Shown here in pieces: positions 9,601 to 11,685 of a DNA stretch of 11,685 nucleotides. The DNA comes from Mariprofundus sp. (GTDB lineage: Bacteria; Pseudomonadota; Zetaproteobacteria; Mariprofundales; Mariprofundaceae), in the NCBI GenBank assembly GCA_015485035.1, contig WFUI01000294.1, forward strand, positions 1 through 11,685, given 5' to 3'. Each line of letters opens with the position of its first letter. The stretch's first letter is position 1. The notes below the pieces were generated by a model, which worked only from the letters and a program-made list of their open reading frames with translations, was not told the DNA's origin and made no database searches. The position numbers and the translations under genes were made by a program.

Positions 9601-10176
9601 GGCAATTGCAATTTAAGTCAGCTGGCGACTCACGAAGATGGTGCCCAGGTTGTCATTCCGGTTGGCATTTCCAGTATCCGCCAGTATCACGGCGGTCGCG
9701 GCACCATGGCATTTATCCAGGTGGAGGATTTGCATGGACAGGCCGAGATGGTCTGTTTTTCCAGGCTCTACAGCGAATCCGCAGAATTACTGGCCGCGGA
9801 CCAACCGCTGCTGGTCGCGGCCAGAGTGGATAAATCCAGAGGGGATGAGCCAACCCTGGTGGCCGAAGCGATTGCAGCGCTCGATATGATTTTGCCGGAA
9901 CTGGTGACCGAAATTCAGATTTCTGCCGCCAGCATAGCCTGGGATGAGGTAACTCTCGCACGCCTGAAGTCTGCGGCCAGCGGAGGCAAGGCACGGCTAT
10001 CATTCCATGTACGCCTGCCTGACGCTAGTCTTGCGATTCTGTCAACCGGCCCGTGTATTGATTGGTCTGATCATGTAAAAGCGCAACTGGAAGCGCGTTT
10101 CGGAACTGAAGCGATATATATTCGCTGTAAATCGTGGAACCCTCCGCGTAAACAGCAACTTCGGCGGGGCAGTTGA
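6658..10176 (+). CDS. dnaE: DNA polymerase III alpha subunit
   Basis: Catalytic subunit of the replicative polymerase. At 1172 residues it is close to E. coli DnaE (1160). Domains in order: N-terminal PHP ([11 protein letters not shown], 16-26; TDYGNLFG, 50-57; GCEVYL); palm with [14 protein letters not shown], the catalytic aspartates D417 and D419 in PDFDIDFC and D569 in [20 protein letters not shown]; fingers with [24 protein letters not shown]; a helix-hairpin-helix ([10 protein letters not shown]); a beta-clamp motif QSALF at 928-932 (E. coli QADMF); an OB fold around 1000-1075; and a C-terminal domain. Several PHP metal ligands appear replaced (see findings), as in E. coli, so proofreading probably comes from a separate DnaQ. 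The start is uncertain. ATG 6658 has only a weak upstream purine run, and an in-frame ATG at 6682 (MRFAPFVHL) would give 1164 residues. The gene follows cstA after 102 bp and precedes accA by 84 bp, the dnaE-accA order common in gammaproteobacteria. Confidence 0.97.
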   Translation: [1172 protein letters not shown]

Positions 10177-10248
10177 TGGTGGCGAGCCTTGCTCGCGCTG
10201 ACGCGTGATTCCATTTTATTGGCAGCGCCAATTGCTTGATATTATACA

Positions 10249-10254
10249 GGAGAG
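10249..10254 (+). promoter_or_regulatory. Ribosome binding site for accA
   Basis: GGAGAG lies 6 nt before the GTG at 10261. It supports a GTG start giving the family N-terminus ([14 protein letters not shown]). Confidence 0.8.
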
Positions 10255-10260
10255 ACAATA

Positions 10261-11220
10261 GTGGCCTACAGTTACCTTGAATTTGAACGTCCAATTGCTG
10301 AACTGACATCGAAAATTGAAGACCTGTCGAGTATGGGATCCGGTTCCGGTGTTAATATTGCCGAGGAAGTCGAACGCCTGAATGCCAAGCGCGATAAACT
10401 GATCGAACAGACCTACAGCAATGCAAGTCGCGCCCAGATTTGCCAGTTGTCACGGCATCCGGATCGCCCCTATATTCTCGATTATATTCCACAGTTATTT
10501 GATGACTTTCAGGAACTGCACGGTGATCGCGCCTTTTTCGATGATGCGGCCATTGTCGGCGGCATTGCCAATTTTCGCGGTAAAAGCGTCGTCATTGTCG
10601 GCCACCAGAAAGGCCGCGATACCAAAGAAAAACTGAAACGAAATTTCGGCATGCCGCGCCCGGAAGGTTATCGCAAGGCATTGCGCCTGTTTAAGCTGGC
10701 GGAACGTTTTGAAATGCCTGTGCTGACATTTATTGATACTGCCGGCGCATGGCCCGGTATTGATGCTGAAGAGCGGGGACAGAGTGAAGCGATCGCACGC
10801 AACCTGCAGGAACTGGCTGCATTGAAAGTGCCCGTAATTTGCACTGTAATCGGCGAAGGTGGTTCCGGTGGCGCACTGGCCATTGGTGTCGGTGATCGCA
10901 TGTTTATGCAGCAATTCTCCACCTATTCGGTCATTTCACCGGAAGGATGTGCTGCCATCCTCTGGCGTGACCGGGCCTTTGCCGAAGATGCGGCAGAAGC
11001 GCTGAAGCCCACCGCAACAGATTTGCAGGCACTGGGGCTGATTGATGCGATTATCCCTGAACCCAAAGAGGGAGCCCATCGCAATATCGAAGAGGCCGCC
11101 GAGCTCATTGCGGACACGCTGGAAAAGGCACTAAACGAGCTTCTTGCCCAACCATTGGATCAACTGCTGGCCCAACGTACAAAACGTTTACGCAATCTGG
11201 GTGCATTCGGAACCAAATAA
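10261..11220 (+). CDS. accA: Acetyl-CoA carboxylase carboxyltransferase subunit alpha
   Basis: With AccD it forms the carboxyltransferase that moves the carboxyl group from carboxybiotin-BCCP to acetyl-CoA, making malonyl-CoA for fatty acid synthesis. It is 319 residues, the normal length. The N-terminal block [20 protein letters not shown] leads into a helical region, then [30 protein letters not shown] and [38 protein letters not shown] and the oxyanion-hole [10 protein letters not shown] (from residue 200) form the crotonase-fold active site. [15 protein letters not shown] follows. All signature blocks are intact. The GTG start is set by the Shine-Dalgarno at 10249-10254. The 84-bp gap from dnaE holds a short hairpin (10182-10196) and a 15-bp inverted repeat (10218-10232). 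accD, accB and accC are elsewhere, as is usual when accA follows dnaE. Confidence 0.98.
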   Translation: MAYSYLEFERPIAELTSKIEDLSSMGSGSGVNIAEEVERLNAKRDKLIEQTYSNASRAQICQLSRHPDRPYILDYIPQLFDDFQELHGDRAFFDDAAIVGGIANFRGKSVVIVGHQKGRDTKEKLKRNFGMPRPEGYRKALRLFKLAERFEMPVLTFIDTAGAWPGIDAEERGQSEAIARNLQELAALKVPVICTVIGEGGSGGALAIGVGDRMFMQQFSTYSVISPEGCAAILWRDRAFAEDAAEALKPTATDLQALGLIDAIIPEPKEGAHRNIEEAAELIADTLEKALNELLAQPLDQLLAQRTKRLRNLGAFGTK

Positions 11221-11234
11221 ACAGACACGCTTAC

Positions 11235-11328
11235 GGAGAGGTACTCGAAGCGGTCATAACGGCACCGACTCGAAATCGGTTGGGGGCTTAACGGCCCCAC
11301 GCGGGTTCGAATCCCACCCTCTCCGCCA
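11235..11328 (+). tRNA. tRNA-Ser(CGA)
   Basis: A 94-nt class II tRNA reading UCG. The acceptor stem GGAGAGG (11235-11241) pairs fully with CCTCTCC (11318-11324), followed by discriminator G and an encoded CCA (11326-11328). The anticodon stem ACCGA/TCGGT encloses the loop CTCGAAA with anticodon CGA at 11271-11273. A long variable arm (TGGGG ... CCCCA, 11281-11299) is the serine signature. The T-loop TTCGAAT is standard. Two helix positions look mismatched: C·A in the T-stem (11302 with 11316) and C·C at the outer D-stem (11244 with 11263). It begins 14 nt after the accA stop with no room for its own promoter outside accA, so it is probably cut from an accA transcript. Confidence 0.93.
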
Positions 11329-11368
11329 TCATAAAAAAAGACCGCCGGAGGCGATCTTTTTTTATGAT
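11328..11368. terminator. Bidirectional rho-independent terminator
   Basis: A near-perfect hairpin of 19 positions with one C·A mismatch (11342/11354). The arms are 11328-11346 and 11350-11368, with a GGA loop. A GC-rich tip (CCGCC/GGCG) is flanked by A7 on the left and T7 on the right, so either strand gives a hairpin followed by a U run. It can end accA/tRNA-Ser from the left and nrdB from the right. The left arm overlaps the last base of the tRNA CCA. Confidence 0.9.
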
Positions 11369-11554
11369 GCGCAGTGTGGTCAAAAAGAGAACGCTCGGTT
11401 CGACAAAATCGCAGGAGCGATTTTGAACGTCACGCAGTGACGGCCCGCAGGGCGAGGGGCAGGAAGCCCCGAGTAATCCCGCCCATCAGCGTTTCCCAAC
11501 TTCAAGCCCTCGGACGTTGCCCAGGAAAGACCTCCCGCCCCCCCTATACTGATT
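11369..11554. other. Convergent intergenic region with four consecutive hairpins
   Basis: No credible gene is seen here. Four perfect inverted repeats follow each other: 8 bp at 11405-11424 (loop AGGA), 6 bp at 11428-11442 (loop GCA), 4 bp at 11443-11453 (loop GCA) and 5 bp at 11456-11470 (loop AGGAA). A 6-bp helix, AACGCT 11390-11395 with AGCGTT 11488-11493, could close around them. The remainder up to nrdB is C-rich and shows no structure I can name. It would be the 3' untranslated region of nrdB on the minus strand. It could also be an independent small RNA or a dispersed repeat; the sequence alone does not decide. Confidence 0.65.
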
Positions 11555-11685
11555 TCACCAACTCAACCCGCCTCCGGTCTGATACTCGGTAACACGCGTT
11601 TCAAAGAAATTCTTCTCCTTGCGCATATTGGCCTGCTCATCCAGCCACGGCAGGGCATTTTCCGCCCCTGCGAACGGTTCCGCAC
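11555..11685 (-). CDS. nrdB: Ribonucleotide reductase class I small subunit (R2), C-terminal fragment cut by window edge
   Basis: On the minus strand, from the window edge to the TGA at 11557-11555, 42 residues are open. They read AEPFAGAENALPWLDEQANM and then RKEKNFFETRVTEYQTGGGLSW. The tail NFFETRVTEYQTGG(x)LSW is the characteristic C-terminus of a large group of class I R2 proteins. In R2 proteins this flexible tail docks onto NrdA. Its conserved Tyr (here in TEYQ) corresponds to the residue that relays the radical to the large subunit. The di-metal core lies beyond the window, so subclass (Ia or Ic) cannot be judged. The gene converges on the accA/tRNA-Ser transcript. Confidence 0.88.
   Translation of the reverse strand, partial: AEPFAGAENALPWLDEQANMRKEKNFFETRVTEYQTGGGLSW

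Noticed and set aside
10219..10245. Promoter-like TTGGCA / TATTAT pair before accA
   Set aside because: Spacing is only 15 bp and transcription would begin inside the ribosome binding site, leaving no usable leader.
11405..11470. CRISPR array reading of the successive hairpins
   Set aside because: The units differ in sequence and length and there are no constant repeats with uniform spacers; no cas gene is present.
11144..11592. Plus-strand open frames spanning the tRNA, terminator and hairpin region
   Set aside because: They run through a tRNA and a terminator, so they cannot be real coding sequences.
1..11685. A novel multi-gene system (defence, secretion, biosynthetic or mobile)
   Set aside because: Every sizeable open frame on the coding strand belongs to a well-known housekeeping family; no accessory cluster is present.

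Overview
The window is an ordinary stretch of a proteobacterial chromosome with moderate GC. It looks gammaproteobacterial or from a related class such as Zetaproteobacteria. The reasons are a proteobacterial-type DnaE followed directly by AccA, a typical AccA, and a NrdB tail of the 'NFFETRVTEYQTGG' type. This placement is an inference and I would not go below class.

Layout, left to right. The first 1.65 kb is the C-terminal two thirds of a Cu(I)-exporting P-type ATPase, cut by the window edge. It is followed on the same strand by nadB (L-aspartate oxidase, NAD synthesis), which overlaps acyP (acylphosphatase) by 4 bp. A 191-bp gap carries a roughly 140-bp palindromic repeat element. Then come hemH (ferrochelatase, last step of heme synthesis), cstA (a short CstA-family transporter), dnaE (replicative polymerase III alpha) and accA (acetyl-CoA carboxylase carboxyltransferase alpha). 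A tRNA-Ser(CGA) sits only 14 nt after accA and is followed by a long bidirectional terminator. The far right end holds the last 42 residues of nrdB on the opposite strand, converging on that terminator.

All complete genes read in one direction with short gaps, but they belong to unrelated pathways (NAD, heme, carbon uptake, replication, fatty acid synthesis). This is a housekeeping neighbourhood and not a dedicated system. I found no defence island, prophage, CRISPR array, transposase or biosynthetic cluster. The parts that ordinary genes do not explain are the palindromic element between acyP and hemH, and a run of four perfect hairpins between the tRNA terminator and nrdB. Smaller oddities are an apparently eroded PHP metal site in DnaE and two mismatched helix positions in the tRNA-Ser.
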